41,779 bases of DNA from Candidatus Poribacteria bacterium (GCA_028824685.1 JAPPCZ010000050.1:1-41779), one strand, 5' to 3'; numbered from the stretch's first letter, positions 8,145-16,335 are shown. The notes: generated by a model not told the origin, from the sequence alone. Program-made: numbers and translations.

Positions 8145-8173
8145 ATTATGAAGTATTTTGGTATTGTTGTCAA
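8145..8173 (-). promoter_or_regulatory. Predicted sigma-70 promoter of the polytopic membrane protein gene
   Basis: On the minus strand: TTGACA, 17-bp spacer, CATAAT. Transcription would start near 8138, giving a leader of about 40 bases before the ATG at 8097. This also argues against a start at 8145. Confidence 0.6.
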
Positions 8174-8241
8174 CCATCTAAAAGGACGTTACGGTGTTTA
8201 GCCTTCAGTTGGTGATGAATCTTTTGCTCAAGACTCTTCTT

Positions 8242-8266
8242 GTAGGAGCGATCTCCTGGTCGCGAT
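8242..8266. repeat. TCGGAG-family hairpin repeat, degenerate copy
   Basis: Starts GTAGGAGCGATCTCC and ends GTCGCGAT. The loop differs from the consensus, but the GGAG/CTCC and GCGA/TCGC pairings remain possible. It lies midway between two divergent promoters. Confidence 0.65.
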
Positions 8267-8288
8267 TTTGCGATACAGATAAAAATAA

Positions 8289-8317
8289 TCGTCAACTCCT
8301 CACGAACGTGGTATAAT
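8289..8317 (+). promoter_or_regulatory. Possible promoter of the PQQ-propeller gene
   Basis: A perfect TATAAT at 8312-8317 with a weak -35 (TCGTCA) 17 bp upstream. This would give a leader of about 97 bases before the ATG at 8421. Confidence 0.35.
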
Positions 8318-8420
8318 GTTCAATAGCGAATTTCTTCTAATCGAAAGTCTGAGATTTTTTTGTTACATCAAATGCTTTTTATTTGTCCTGCCTTGCCGAA
8401 TCAAACGAGTATTCCAAACT

Positions 8421-9791
8421 ATGAAAAATGCAACCCAAAACATAACGACTCGTCTATTCCAATTAACGTGTTTTCTATTTCTACTATGGTGTTTTCTGCG
8501 GGTTGTTCAGTCTGATGTGCATTCAGCAGATTGGCCAGATTTTCTTGGACCAGAGCAAAACGGCAAATCGCAAGAAAAGATTAAAATAACATCTTGGGGA
8601 AGGAATGGTCCAAATGTATTGTGGACTAAAGAGATTGGGACGAGTTACGGTGCTCCTGCTGTTGCCGATGGGCGAGTGTACATTTTTGCTCGTCACGGTG
8701 ATATGGCACGGTTAAGCTGTTTAGAAAGCGAGACAGGTGAAGAAGTCTGGCAGTATGAATATCCAACTGATTATGAGGATATGTATGGCTATAACAATGG
8801 TCCGCGTTGCTGTCCAGTGGTAGATGAGGATCGCGTCTATATTTTTGGTGCAGAGGGAATGCTCCACTGCGTTAGCACACAAAACGGCAAGCGCGTGTGG
8901 AAAGTAGATACCTTTGCGAAGTTTAATGTCGTTCAAAACTTCTTCGGCGTGGCTTCTGCTCCTGCAGTTGAAGGTGAACTGCTAATTGTTCTTGTTGGTG
9001 GATCGCCTCCTGGAACACCAAAGAATATTTGGACTTCAAACGGCAAACCTAAACCGAATAGTAGCGGTATCGTTGCATTCAACAAACACACGGGGGAAGT
9101 CGTCTATCAAATTGGCGATGAACTTGCAAGTTATGCAAGTCCTATCTTTGCAACTATCAATGGCAGACGTTGGGGGTTTGCGTTCCTGCGCGGTGGTCTT
9201 GTTGGGTTTGAACCTGCCACAGGCAAAATTGATTTCCACTATCCGTGGCGACACCCGAGAATTGAATCCGTCAACGCTTCATGTCCCGTCGTCGCTGATG
9301 AACTTGTTTTCATTAGCGAATCGTATGGGGTTGGCAGCTCAGTCATTCAAGTGCGTCCGGGTGGATACAATGTCGTTTGGAAAGATCGGGCAAACACTCG
9401 GAACAAAGCGATGGAATTACACTGGAACACCGCTATCCATCATGAAGGTTACCTTTACGGCAGTAGCGGTAGACATGCTGGCGGTGCCGATCTTCGTTGC
9501 GTGGAGTTGGAAACGGGTAAAGTGATGTGGCGGCAACGTGTTAACGAACGGGCATCGTTGTTATGGGTGAACGACTACTTTATCTATCTCGGTGAGTATG
9601 GACGTTTGATGTTGCTGAAATGCACGCCAGAAAAAACTGAACTTATTTCGCAAGTTATGCCAGTAGACAAAAATGGCAGGCAATTGATAAACTATCCTGC
9701 ATGGGCAGCACCTGTGTTAGCAGATGGTCGTTTGTATATTCGCGGCAAAAATCGACTCATCTGTTTTTCATTGGATTCAAACCAAGAATAA
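8421..9791 (+). CDS. Secreted PQQ-binding-like beta-propeller protein
   Basis: The ATG at 8421 is chosen over a frame-open start at 8316 because it begins a good signal peptide: a polar, basic stretch, then LTCFLFLLWCFLRVV, then processing near HSA-DW. The mature protein (456 residues in all) begins with WPDFLGPEQNG, the WPxFxGPxxxG opening common in planctomycete and poribacterial PQQ-propeller proteins. Repeats of the A-D-G-R-V-Y-I and T-G-(E/K)-x-(V/M)-W type recur through the sequence, matching propeller blades. These proteins resemble BamB or quinoprotein dehydrogenases, but no catalytic dehydrogenase motif is certain. An exported or periplasmic site is inferred; a structural or binding role is as likely as an enzymatic one. 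Confidence 0.85.
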   Translation: MKNATQNITTRLFQLTCFLFLLWCFLRVVQSDVHSADWPDFLGPEQNGKSQEKIKITSWGRNGPNVLWTKEIGTSYGAPAVADGRVYIFARHGDMARLSCLESETGEEVWQYEYPTDYEDMYGYNNGPRCCPVVDEDRVYIFGAEGMLHCVSTQNGKRVWKVDTFAKFNVVQNFFGVASAPAVEGELLIVLVGGSPPGTPKNIWTSNGKPKPNSSGIVAFNKHTGEVVYQIGDELASYASPIFATINGRRWGFAFLRGGLVGFEPATGKIDFHYPWRHPRIESVNASCPVVADELVFISESYGVGSSVIQVRPGGYNVVWKDRANTRNKAMELHWNTAIHHEGYLYGSSGRHAGGADLRCVELETGKVMWRQRVNERASLLWVNDYFIYLGEYGRLMLLKCTPEKTELISQVMPVDKNGRQLINYPAWAAPVLADGRLYIRGKNRLICFSLDSNQE

Positions 9792-9802
9792 CAGATAACT
9801 GT

Positions 9803-10882
9803 CTAAGGTTTCCACAACGTAGCCTCAATGAATCGTTCGCTATCAGGTTCTTCATCAAAATAGTAGACTGTTACAATCGTGCCATCAGGACGTTGAACAG
9901 TGCGCGGATATCCGATGTCGTGATCACCACCATTATCCCGTAAAACAATCTCGTCACTCCACGTATTCCCATCATCAGAACTCAACTTTGCACAGATACG
10001 GTGCGGCGCATCCCGATAACCGTAAATTAGACACAATCTACCATCAAGCAGATGGGTTAACGTTGGCGGGTTTCCACCGCGTCCTGTGTCCTCAACAGGT
10101 TGGTTCATATAGTTCCAAGTCTGTCCGTTATCATCAGAAGCATAGAGATCAATCCAATTTTGTAGGTCTTGCCAATCTTTCTTTCCTTGTCCACGGCATC
10201 GGACGGCAACTAAAATCCGGGATTCAGAGAGACGCACACTTGCAGGCATAATCGCGAAACCTTCTGGCTCAGGTCCAATTTGTGACAATAATGAAAAGGA
10301 TTTTCCACCGTCAGTTGAGCGCGCGCAGAATATCAAGCCTTCCTCTCCATCCGCTTTGGACGCGGTGAGGAACAGCAAACACTCATTAGAACTTGATACG
10401 AGATAATCTGTGCGTGCTGCAATTCCAGTATAACCGAACATCGGTAGTTGAAACGGACCATCCCAACTGTGGCAACGATCAGTAGAGGTATAAAACCACG
10501 AATTTGCACCTGCTCTCAAGCCAGACCTACTACACATCATCGCAAAATCGGGATGTTCAAAGTTGATACTTTGGGGTGTGCAAAATGCTGAATTGCCTTG
10601 TAATTTATGTTTACCCGCGACGTGTTCATCTGCAGACAAAGTGCCTGTACCAGGAAGGCGGCATGGTGTCTCTGAGACCTTCCATGTTTCACCACCATCT
10701 ACGCTTCGCGCTTGCATCGCTGTAAACGGTTTATCTCTGTCACGGCGATGAAACCCCGCATCCGATTTGTGGTATCCAACGGTGAAACCGACAACAATTT
10801 CGTTGTCCCACGACCAAATACCGTAGTTCGCTGGCCAACCTGCATAACGTCCTGCCTCACGATAAATTGTAACCTGCTGCAT
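9803..10882 (-). CDS. Sialidase/BNR-repeat family protein
   Basis: A 359-residue six-bladed propeller of the sialidase superfamily from the ATG at 10882, which has TTGGAG upstream; the longer frame starts with that TTG itself and is rejected. Four Asp-boxes (S-x-D-x-G-x-T-W type) are visible: SVDGGETW, STDGGKSF, SDDNGQTW and SSDDGNTW. No signal peptide is present. The classical FRIP arginine motif near the N-terminus is not evident, so true sialidase activity is doubtful; many such proteins in marine bacteria act on other glycans or bind them. It converges on the PQQ-propeller gene (11-bp gap) and has its own promoter. Confidence 0.8.
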   Translation of the reverse strand: MQQVTIYREAGRYAGWPANYGIWSWDNEIVVGFTVGYHKSDAGFHRRDRDKPFTAMQARSVDGGETWKVSETPCRLPGTGTLSADEHVAGKHKLQGNSAFCTPQSINFEHPDFAMMCSRSGLRAGANSWFYTSTDRCHSWDGPFQLPMFGYTGIAARTDYLVSSSNECLLFLTASKADGEEGLIFCARSTDGGKSFSLLSQIGPEPEGFAIMPASVRLSESRILVAVRCRGQGKKDWQDLQNWIDLYASDDNGQTWNYMNQPVEDTGRGGNPPTLTHLLDGRLCLIYGYRDAPHRICAKLSSDDGNTWSDEIVLRDNGGDHDIGYPRTVQRPDGTIVTVYYFDEEPDSERFIEATLWKP

Positions 10883-10914
10883 ATTTTGATGCTCCAATAG
10901 TAGATTTTTCGGAT

Positions 10915-10943
10915 AGTATAGCAGTTCTGTATTGCGTTATCAA
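10915..10943 (-). promoter_or_regulatory. Predicted sigma-70 promoter of the sialidase-like gene
   Basis: On the minus strand: TTGATA, 17-bp spacer, TATACT. It is back to back with the promoter of the dehydrogenase gene, the two -35 boxes being 14 bp apart, so a shared regulator could act on both. Confidence 0.6.
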
Positions 10944-10957
10944 CCTTCATGTTTTCC

Positions 10958-10986
10958 TTGACAAAAGCAAGCGTATCACATAAAAT
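10958..10986 (+). promoter_or_regulatory. Predicted sigma-70 promoter of the malate/lactate dehydrogenase gene
   Basis: TTGACA, 17-bp spacer, TAAAAT. Transcription would start near 10993, leaving a leader of roughly 54 bases before the ATG at 11047. Confidence 0.65.
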
Positions 10987-11046
10987 ATTGGGCAGATTTA
11001 CGCAATTTTATCTTATAACAGACATACTTTTTTAGAGGACAAATAT

Positions 11047-12117
11047 ATGGAAAAAACACACCTATTTCACGCGCCTTACCTTCATGCAATCGCCCGTACG
11101 ATTTTTGTTGCTGCTGGCACTTCTCGCCACATCGCTGACGATGTTGCCGAGATTCTTGTAAAAGCGCATTTAGCGGGTCATGATTCACACGGAGTGCTTC
11201 GAATTCCTGCATATATCAGAGGGATTGACTCTGGACACATCAAACCTTCTGCTGAACCTGAAATCGTTGCTGAAACTGACAATACTTTACGCGTTGATGG
11301 AAACGGGTCTTTTGGACACTATGTTTCACGCTGGTCAATACGAAAAGCGATTGAGAAGGCAAAAACATCTGCGTCATGCTGTGTTAGCATTTTCAACACT
11401 GGACATATTGGACGTTTGGGTGAGTATGCGGAGGAAGCAGCGGGAGCAGGTTGTATCGGGCTTATTTCTGTGGGAATGGGTGGCAAGGGCGCGGGGCCGA
11501 CGGTGCCTTATGGCGGTTCACAAGGCACTTTCAGCACTAACCCTATTGCTATTGGTGTTCCGACAGGTGACGATACGCCCTTCATTGTGGACTATGCGAC
11601 CAGTGTGATTGCTGAGGGTAAAATCCAAGTTGCGCGTAGCAAAGGCACTGAACTTCCCGAAGGATGCATTTTGGATAAAAACGGCGCACCAAGTGTAAAA
11701 CCCGCTGATTTCTACGATGGAGGTGCGCTGCTTGCTTTTGGTAAACATAAGGGATACGCGCTCGCGATGTTTACATGTTTGCTCGGTGGTTTAGCTGGAA
11801 CGTTTGATGCAGAGACCGGACGGATGGGTGGCATCTTCATGCAAACCATTGATGTCAACGCGTTTACACCAGTTGCGGATTATCAGAAAGGTGTGCGTGC
11901 GTTTTTAGATGTGATTAAGGCTACGCCGCCTGCAAGCGGATTTGATGAAGTTTTGGCCCCGGGGGATTTTGAATCCCGCTACCGTGCAGAACGTCTAAAA
12001 AATGGCATTGAGATACCAGATACGATCAACAATCAACTTCAAGAATGTGCTGATAAATTCAATGTTTCAATCGGTGAAGAGATAATCCAAGCAGAAGATA
12101 AAGTGCGTTACCAATAA
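11047..12117 (+). CDS. Malate/L-lactate dehydrogenase family (Ldh_2) oxidoreductase
   Basis: A 356-residue NAD(P)-dependent oxidoreductase of the Ldh_2/YlbC family, unrelated to classical lactate dehydrogenases. The active-site block is GHDSHGVLR (H45, H48). HIGRLGEYAE, the GG-x-x-x-x-x-STNPIAIG segment and the FGKHKGYAL block near residue 235 are family hallmarks. AGAGGA precedes the ATG. Members reduce or oxidise 2-keto acids such as diketogulonate, sulfolactate, ureidoglycolate or malate, so the substrate is open. Given the surrounding uronate and aldonate genes, a sugar-derived 2-keto acid is a reasonable inference. It is monocistronic from what I can see. Confidence 0.9.
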   Translation: MEKTHLFHAPYLHAIARTIFVAAGTSRHIADDVAEILVKAHLAGHDSHGVLRIPAYIRGIDSGHIKPSAEPEIVAETDNTLRVDGNGSFGHYVSRWSIRKAIEKAKTSASCCVSIFNTGHIGRLGEYAEEAAGAGCIGLISVGMGGKGAGPTVPYGGSQGTFSTNPIAIGVPTGDDTPFIVDYATSVIAEGKIQVARSKGTELPEGCILDKNGAPSVKPADFYDGGALLAFGKHKGYALAMFTCLLGGLAGTFDAETGRMGGIFMQTIDVNAFTPVADYQKGVRAFLDVIKATPPASGFDEVLAPGDFESRYRAERLKNGIEIPDTINNQLQECADKFNVSIGEEIIQAEDKVRYQ

Positions 12118-12259
12118 CGAATAGGAAATCTCTTTTTTCGATCGGTTTTCAACAGCGATCAGAGGCTTCAATTTAGTCGTTTTCTTCGTAACTCGGTAGA
12201 GCAAGCGAAACCCATTAGCGTCAATTTAAGGAATTTATTTCTGTTTTTAGGGTGTGTAT

Positions 12260-12286
12260 AGCCTCGTAGAGGCGGTATGTTTATAG
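12260..12286 (+). repeat. Single array-type hairpin unit with altered stem (GCCTC-GTA-GAGGC)
   Basis: This unit keeps the GTATGTTTATAG-type tail of the arrays at 6131 and 16181, but both stem arms differ from GTCCC/GGGAC at two pairs, and both changes keep pairing. It directly abuts the GTCGGGT element at 12293. Confidence 0.8.
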
Positions 12287-12292
12287 TTGTAG

Positions 12293-12437
12293 GTCGGGTA
12301 GAGCGCAGCGAAACCCGACATGTTGGCACTTAAACACTATTGTCAAAAGCGTGGGCAGTTCCTGCGATTTCCCTGTGAAAACCACCCAGTTTGCCTTGAA
12401 ACCTTTATATTGTCGGGTTTCGCAAGCTCTACCCGAC
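12293..12437. repeat. Facing pair of GTCGGGT...ACCCGAC palindromic elements
   Basis: The left copy is at 12293-12319 and the right copy, inverted, at 12412-12437. Each has a seven-base perfect outer stem and an inner AGAGC / GCGAA segment. The same family is at 16396-16469 and, degenerate, at 6031-6053. Confidence 0.75.
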
Positions 12438-12500
12438 CTACGAACTTTAGATTTTATGAGAGACCAGAAACTACGGACAATTAAAACGTTATAATGTCTA

Positions 12501-13559
12501 TTAATCTTCTATTTCCACAGCGGTTCCATTTTCAGCAGATGCGTAGATAGCATCCGTAATTTGCTGAACGACGAGTGCTTGCTCCAAGCCAGTTATTGGT
12601 TGGCGGTTTTCACGGATTGCTGCAGCAAAATCGGACAGTGGATTACCGTGATGTGGACCTTCAGTATCACCGGTATCCGCAAGCGCATCTGAACTCACTC
12701 CATCTGCTGTCGTAGTTTGATTATGGATAATATTGGCAGGATCCCCATCTCCTAACTTAAGTTTTAGAGAACCTTCCGAACCAATTATCTCCCAATCGGA
12801 ATGTGCATGCATAGTCATGAACTCACCGCGCTCAAGCGTAATCACGGTCCCATCTTCACACCGAACTAGTGCCGTATAATGTGTCTCTGCATCAGAACCG
12901 GGTGCAATGTGTGATTCAAATACGGGTGGTACTGTCCACGTCTGTGCAAATACGGTTTTTGGTTTGAGTTCCCAGCCTGTAATTCCAAGCAGGAAGTCAA
13001 TGTCGTAACATCCCCAGTTGACAAGGATACCACCGCCGTTAAGTGCTTTTATAAGCCTCCAATCAGGACGTGGCGTATCAGGTTCTTTTCCACATCCGCG
13101 AATAGCGCGGCAATGTACAGTCCGAAGTTCACCTAATCCACCTGTTGTAATCAGCTGTGTCGCGAGACGCGCGGCTTTATTGAAACGGTTGCGTGATGAG
13201 CAACAACCAGAAACCAACTCTCCGCGTGCGGAGATAAGTTGCTTAACTTCACCAACGTTCATCGCAATCGGTTTTTCAATCAGGACATGTTTGCCTCTCT
13301 CAAAGGCACGCAATGCGACTTCGGTCCGGTATTGCGTTGGAAATGCAAGAACAACAGCCTCAACATCTTCATCATCAAGAAGATCAATGTCGTTCGTATA
13401 CATTTTTGGCGGATTAAAACGTTCGGTTGCTCGCTCCCTGTTCGCGTCAATTAGATCAGCCGCTGCGACCAACTCTATATTATCGGAATCCGAAGCTATA
13501 CTGAGATGCCTACTTCCGATGACACCGCATCCGATTACACCTAATTTTACTGGGTTCAT
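12501..13559 (-). CDS. Gfo/Idh/MocA-family NAD(P)-dependent oxidoreductase
   Basis: A 352-residue two-domain dehydrogenase. The N-terminal Rossmann fold has GVIGCGVIGSRH, and the family EKP motif is E95-K96-P97 in HVLIEKPIAM, whose lysine normally takes part in catalysis. The C-terminal half is the usual alpha/beta substrate domain. The ATG at 13559 has GGAG six bases upstream. It lies 65 bp downstream of the acid-sugar dehydratase gene on the same strand with no visible terminator between, so cotranscription is likely. Inference: oxidation or reduction of a sugar or sugar derivative feeding the same route; the substrate is not determinable. Confidence 0.9.
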   Translation of the reverse strand: MNPVKLGVIGCGVIGSRHLSIASDSDNIELVAAADLIDANRERATERFNPPKMYTNDIDLLDDEDVEAVVLAFPTQYRTEVALRAFERGKHVLIEKPIAMNVGEVKQLISARGELVSGCCSSRNRFNKAARLATQLITTGGLGELRTVHCRAIRGCGKEPDTPRPDWRLIKALNGGGILVNWGCYDIDFLLGITGWELKPKTVFAQTWTVPPVFESHIAPGSDAETHYTALVRCEDGTVITLERGEFMTMHAHSDWEIIGSEGSLKLKLGDGDPANIIHNQTTTADGVSSDALADTGDTEGPHHGNPLSDFAAAIRENRQPITGLEQALVVQQITDAIYASAENGTAVEIED

Positions 13560-13624
13560 AAAGTCTCCATTTATATTTTATTTTTTTCAGACTAAGCCAT
13601 AGTTGTATAGTTTTGTGATACGCC

Positions 13625-14767
13625 TTAAATATAACCCGTAGATCCATCAGGACAGATAGGACATGTTCGCTGCCAATGAACATACTCATTATCTGTCACA
13701 GCATCTTCGTTGATCTCCACACCAAATCCAGGACGATCTCTCAATTCCAAATACCCATCCTTGGGCATATACGGTTCATCCACCCATGTGTTCCAAGCAC
13801 TTTCAGTCGGTAGGAGATATTCAAGAATTTTGAAGTTTGGCGTTGCCGCTGCAAAGTGAACATTAACAGCAGTCGCTAATGGACCCATCGGATTGTGGGG
13901 TGCAATGCTGACGTAGTGTGCCTCAGCGATAGCAGCAATTTTGCGCATCTCTAACAATCCACCGCAGACGCATATATCCGGTTGAATGATGTCAGCACCT
14001 TGTGCAGCGATAAGGTCAAGGAATTCAAATCGTGTATATAAGGACTCGCCTGTTGCAAGCGGTACCTTCATTTGAGCGCGTAGACGCGACCAAGCAGGTA
14101 TGTGTTCAGGACGTAAAGGTTCTTCATAAAAATACGGGTCATACGGTGCAAGGGCGTTGGCAAGTTGGAGTGCACGAATCGGTTCAAAGATTTTCGCATG
14201 CGGATCAAAAGCGAATTCCCAATCATCTGGCGTGTTCATACGAATTTGTTCAAAGTAGGTAGCTGCTGCATCGCAGACTTTGCCCCATCGGTCTGAATCT
14301 GGATTAAGTTGGTAAGGACTTGTTTTGAAAGCGGTGAACCCCCATTCCTCGTTTAGTTTTCGTGCCTGATCGGCAGCTTCTATACCGTCTCTGCCGCCGA
14401 TACCACGATAAACACGGATGCGATCCCGGGCGTGCCCGCCAAGGAGCATGTAAACAGGCAATCCCGCAGCTTTTCCACTAATGTCCCAGAGCGCATGGTC
14501 AACTGCTGAGATAACTGCCAGTCCCGCACCGCCCGCAGGAAAACGAAATTGCTGGTGTAGTTTCAGCATGATGTATTCAATCCTGCGAGGGTCGTCTCCC
14601 TGAATCATCTGAAAAATATAATCGGCAATCGGTTCAACAGAGAGGTCTGGTCCCGTAGAATATGCCTCACCCCATCCGTGGACGCCTTCGTCTGTCTCGA
14701 CTTTGATAAGACCGCGTGGACGATTACCAAAATTTGCCATGAAAGTATGTATTGCAGTGATCTTCAT
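13625..14767 (-). CDS. Enolase-superfamily acid-sugar dehydratase (mandelate racemase/muconate lactonizing type)
   Basis: A 380-residue protein from the ATG at 14767 (CAGGAG upstream); the longer frame has no ribosome site. Metal and catalytic positions are D188 and H190 in AFDPHAK, E215/E216 in FYEEP, E241 in ATGES, and H291 in APHNPMGP. The spacing and the H-near-D pattern match D-galactonate dehydratase (DgoD), so loss of water from an aldonate or uronate-derived acid to give a 2-keto-3-deoxy acid is the best inference. Such products would suit the KDG-kinase-like gene at 20172. Mannonate or other acid sugars remain possible. First gene of a two-gene operon with the Gfo/Idh enzyme. Confidence 0.9.
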   Translation of the reverse strand: MKITAIHTFMANFGNRPRGLIKVETDEGVHGWGEAYSTGPDLSVEPIADYIFQMIQGDDPRRIEYIMLKLHQQFRFPAGGAGLAVISAVDHALWDISGKAAGLPVYMLLGGHARDRIRVYRGIGGRDGIEAADQARKLNEEWGFTAFKTSPYQLNPDSDRWGKVCDAAATYFEQIRMNTPDDWEFAFDPHAKIFEPIRALQLANALAPYDPYFYEEPLRPEHIPAWSRLRAQMKVPLATGESLYTRFEFLDLIAAQGADIIQPDICVCGGLLEMRKIAAIAEAHYVSIAPHNPMGPLATAVNVHFAAATPNFKILEYLLPTESAWNTWVDEPYMPKDGYLELRDRPGFGVEINEDAVTDNEYVHWQRTCPICPDGSTGYI

Positions 14768-14822
14768 TGTTTGCGATGCTCCTGTGGTTTTCAAGAGGAT
14801 TCTGTTGCGGCAGATATTCTGC

Positions 14823-14851
14823 ATTATTGCAGATGCTTTGAATGGTGTCAA
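14823..14851 (-). promoter_or_regulatory. Predicted sigma-70 promoter of the dehydratase operon
   Basis: On the minus strand: TTGACA, 17-bp spacer, AATAAT. Transcription would start near 14816, about 50 bases before the ATG at 14767. Confidence 0.55.
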
Positions 14852-14911
14852 GAAATTTGTTGGAAAGAATAAGATTTCTTAGGCAGGGATAGCTGCTGTG
14901 CTGGCAGGTTT

Positions 14912-15070
14912 GGAAATGCTTTTATTGACGAGGTCGCAATTTTCAGTGTAGCCTTGGAACAAGACGATATTCAAACACTGATGGAAAAAGGTCTTGCTAC
15001 GACGCTTACAGCTGTTGAAGCGGAAGACAAAATGGCTACCACGTGGGGTAATGTAAAAACCCGTTACTAA
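14912..15070 (+). pseudogene. Remnant of a LamG-domain protein (C-terminal ~52 codons only)
   Basis: The frame from 14912 reads GNAFIDEVAIFSVALEQDD and continues to a TAA at 15068-15070. IDEVAIFxxAL is the terminal strand of a LamG/concanavalin-like fold, and the tail EDKMATTWGNVKTRY matches the tail GDKLATRWGEIKKAR of the intact LamG protein at 15180. There is no start codon, signal peptide or domain body: an in-frame stop lies at 14870-14872 and the dehydratase promoter occupies the sequence before it. This is therefore a truncated relic of a paralogue. It points toward the intact gene, on the opposite strand. Confidence 0.8.
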
Positions 15071-15111
15071 TATTGTTTTATCTGATTAACGTTTTTACAC
15101 TTTTCAAATGA

Positions 15112-15151
15112 AAAGCACATCCTATCTGTATGATGCAGTAGGATGTGCTTT
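15112..15151. terminator. Strong bidirectional rho-independent terminator
   Basis: A 13-bp perfect stem (AAAGCACATCCTA and its complement) with a 14-base loop, a T-rich run on the right and an A-rich run on the left. It sits between the LamG remnant and the convergent LamG gene, so it can end transcription from both sides. Confidence 0.8.
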
Positions 15152-15179
15152 CTTTGATTTTACAGAAACATTTGAATTT

Positions 15180-15971
15180 CTACCGTGCTTTTTTAATTTC
15201 TCCCCAACGTGTAGCAAGTTTATCCCCAGGTTGAACTGGGAGACCTTCTGCTGCAAAGAGCTGCTTGACCTCATTTGCTGATAGTGCCCGATTATAGATT
15301 ACAACTTCATCAATTAACCCAACAAAACCTCCATCACTTGCATTGCCAATTTCATGTTCAGTGCTATTTGCCTGCATGGGACCGTTGTAATCACTTTCTT
15401 TTGCTAATTTTCCGTCAGCATAAATATACTTCTTTTTTCCATCAACGATTGCTACGAGGTGATGCCATTCCCCCTTGGAAAATACAGGGATACCGAAACC
15501 ACCATCACCTTGCCAGCCTGGCATAGTAATAAATTCCAATTCGGCTCCACCATTTCTTCCATCAAACCGTAATGCCCAGCCATTTGCGTCGCGCTGTGCT
15601 ACTATGGTGCCGCAACATCCATCTACAACACCGACTACCGGACTGTCGCTGTCGGCATTTATCCATGCAGCAACAGTCATCGCCTCTGCACCATTGAATT
15701 CTAACGTTTTGGTGCCGGGAATATGGACGAAATTTTGACCACTGAATTCAAGGGCTTCTCCAACTTTCCCGTTTACAGATTTGGGATTCCCGTCAAGTTC
15801 ACCATCGTTATTACCTAACACATCTTGAACAGTCTTGCCATTAATTGTACCATCGTCAAATGACCAATATCCCACAACACCATCTTCAGGAAATTGGGCA
15901 TTTACCAAGGGGATAGCAAGAAAAAGCGCGCAAATTCCGAAAGTGAGAATTAATATAATTTTTTCAGACAT
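15180..15971 (-). CDS. Secreted LamG / concanavalin-A-like domain protein
   Basis: A 263-residue protein from ATG 15971, with AAGGAG seven bases upstream; the frame-open TTG just before it is rejected. The N-terminal signal peptide ends near LVNA-QFP. The mature part is one LamG (laminin G/jellyroll) domain at about residues 30-225: YWSFDDGT at the start, FSGQNFVHIPG, WHHLVAIVDGKKKYIYADG and GLIDEVVIYNRALS at the end. These domains bind sugars or act as adhesive modules. The last 40 residues form a tail (GDKLATRWGEIKKAR) shared with the neighbouring remnant, so it may be a family-specific export or anchoring tail. The promoter is TTGATT-17-TATAAT at 16054-16082. Confidence 0.88.
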   Translation of the reverse strand: MSEKIILILTFGICALFLAIPLVNAQFPEDGVVGYWSFDDGTINGKTVQDVLGNNDGELDGNPKSVNGKVGEALEFSGQNFVHIPGTKTLEFNGAEAMTVAAWINADSDSPVVGVVDGCCGTIVAQRDANGWALRFDGRNGGAELEFITMPGWQGDGGFGIPVFSKGEWHHLVAIVDGKKKYIYADGKLAKESDYNGPMQANSTEHEIGNASDGGFVGLIDEVVIYNRALSANEVKQLFAAEGLPVQPGDKLATRWGEIKKAR

Positions 15972-16053
15972 CAATTTTCTCCTTTTAAATAAAAGTTAGC
16001 CTAATATATTGTTTGTACGATGCATCTTGCAGATGAAGTTCTTATGCTATTTG

Positions 16054-16082
16054 ATTATATCTTAGTACGATTTTAAAATCAA
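16054..16082 (-). promoter_or_regulatory. Predicted sigma-70 promoter of the LamG gene
   Basis: On the minus strand: TTGATT, 17-bp spacer, perfect TATAAT. The leader would be about 75 bases to the ATG at 15971. Confidence 0.6.
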
Positions 16083-16180
16083 TCATTTTGGATATATGCC
16101 CTGGGTTATTCAGTTTTAAGAGTTTTCTGGTATTGAGATTTACTGAAAGTTAATACCCAGAAACATGAACATTGTTCTTT

Positions 16181-16335
16181 AGTCCCGTAGGGACGATATG
16201 TTTATAGAAAACGAGTACCCTTCCAGTTCTTTAGTCCCGTAGGGACGATATGTTAAGTCTTATATGTCGCTCCTACGGAGCTCAAGAGAATGTTTGGGCG
16301 TGTTTCTATAAACATATCGTTCCTACGGAACTCAA
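16181..16335. repeat. Four-unit hairpin array, forward-forward-inverted-inverted, with compensated stem variants
   Basis: Cores start at 16182 and 16234 (GTCCC-GTA-GGGAC, forward) and at 16269 (GCTCC-TAC-GGAGC) and 16319 (GTTCC-TAC-GGAAC), both inverted. Steps are 52, 35 and 50 bp. The forward units keep the GATATGTTTATAG tail or part of it; the fourth has CTATAAACATATC before its core. The architecture matches the array at 6131. Confidence 0.88.

Larger units (their letters stand above)
8098..8420. other. Gene-free region between divergent genes
   Basis: This 323-bp gap contains the minus-strand promoter at 8145-8173, one TCGGAG-family repeat unit at 8242-8266 (a more degenerate copy, with GCGA and TCGC arms retained), and a plus-strand promoter candidate at 8289-8317. 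Nothing else is evident. Confidence 0.65.
12118..12500. other. Gene-free region with hairpin repeats
   Basis: This 383-bp gap separates convergent genes. It holds a degenerate GGTAGAG...GAAACCC element (about 12193-12213), one unit of the array hairpin (12260-12286), and a facing pair of GTCGGGT...ACCCGAC elements (12293-12319 and 12412-12437). No ORF is credible. Confidence 0.75.

Noticed and set aside
9803..10882. Classical exo-sialidase with full catalytic set
   Set aside because: Asp-boxes are clear but the FRIP-type arginine motif is not visible, so only family membership is claimed.
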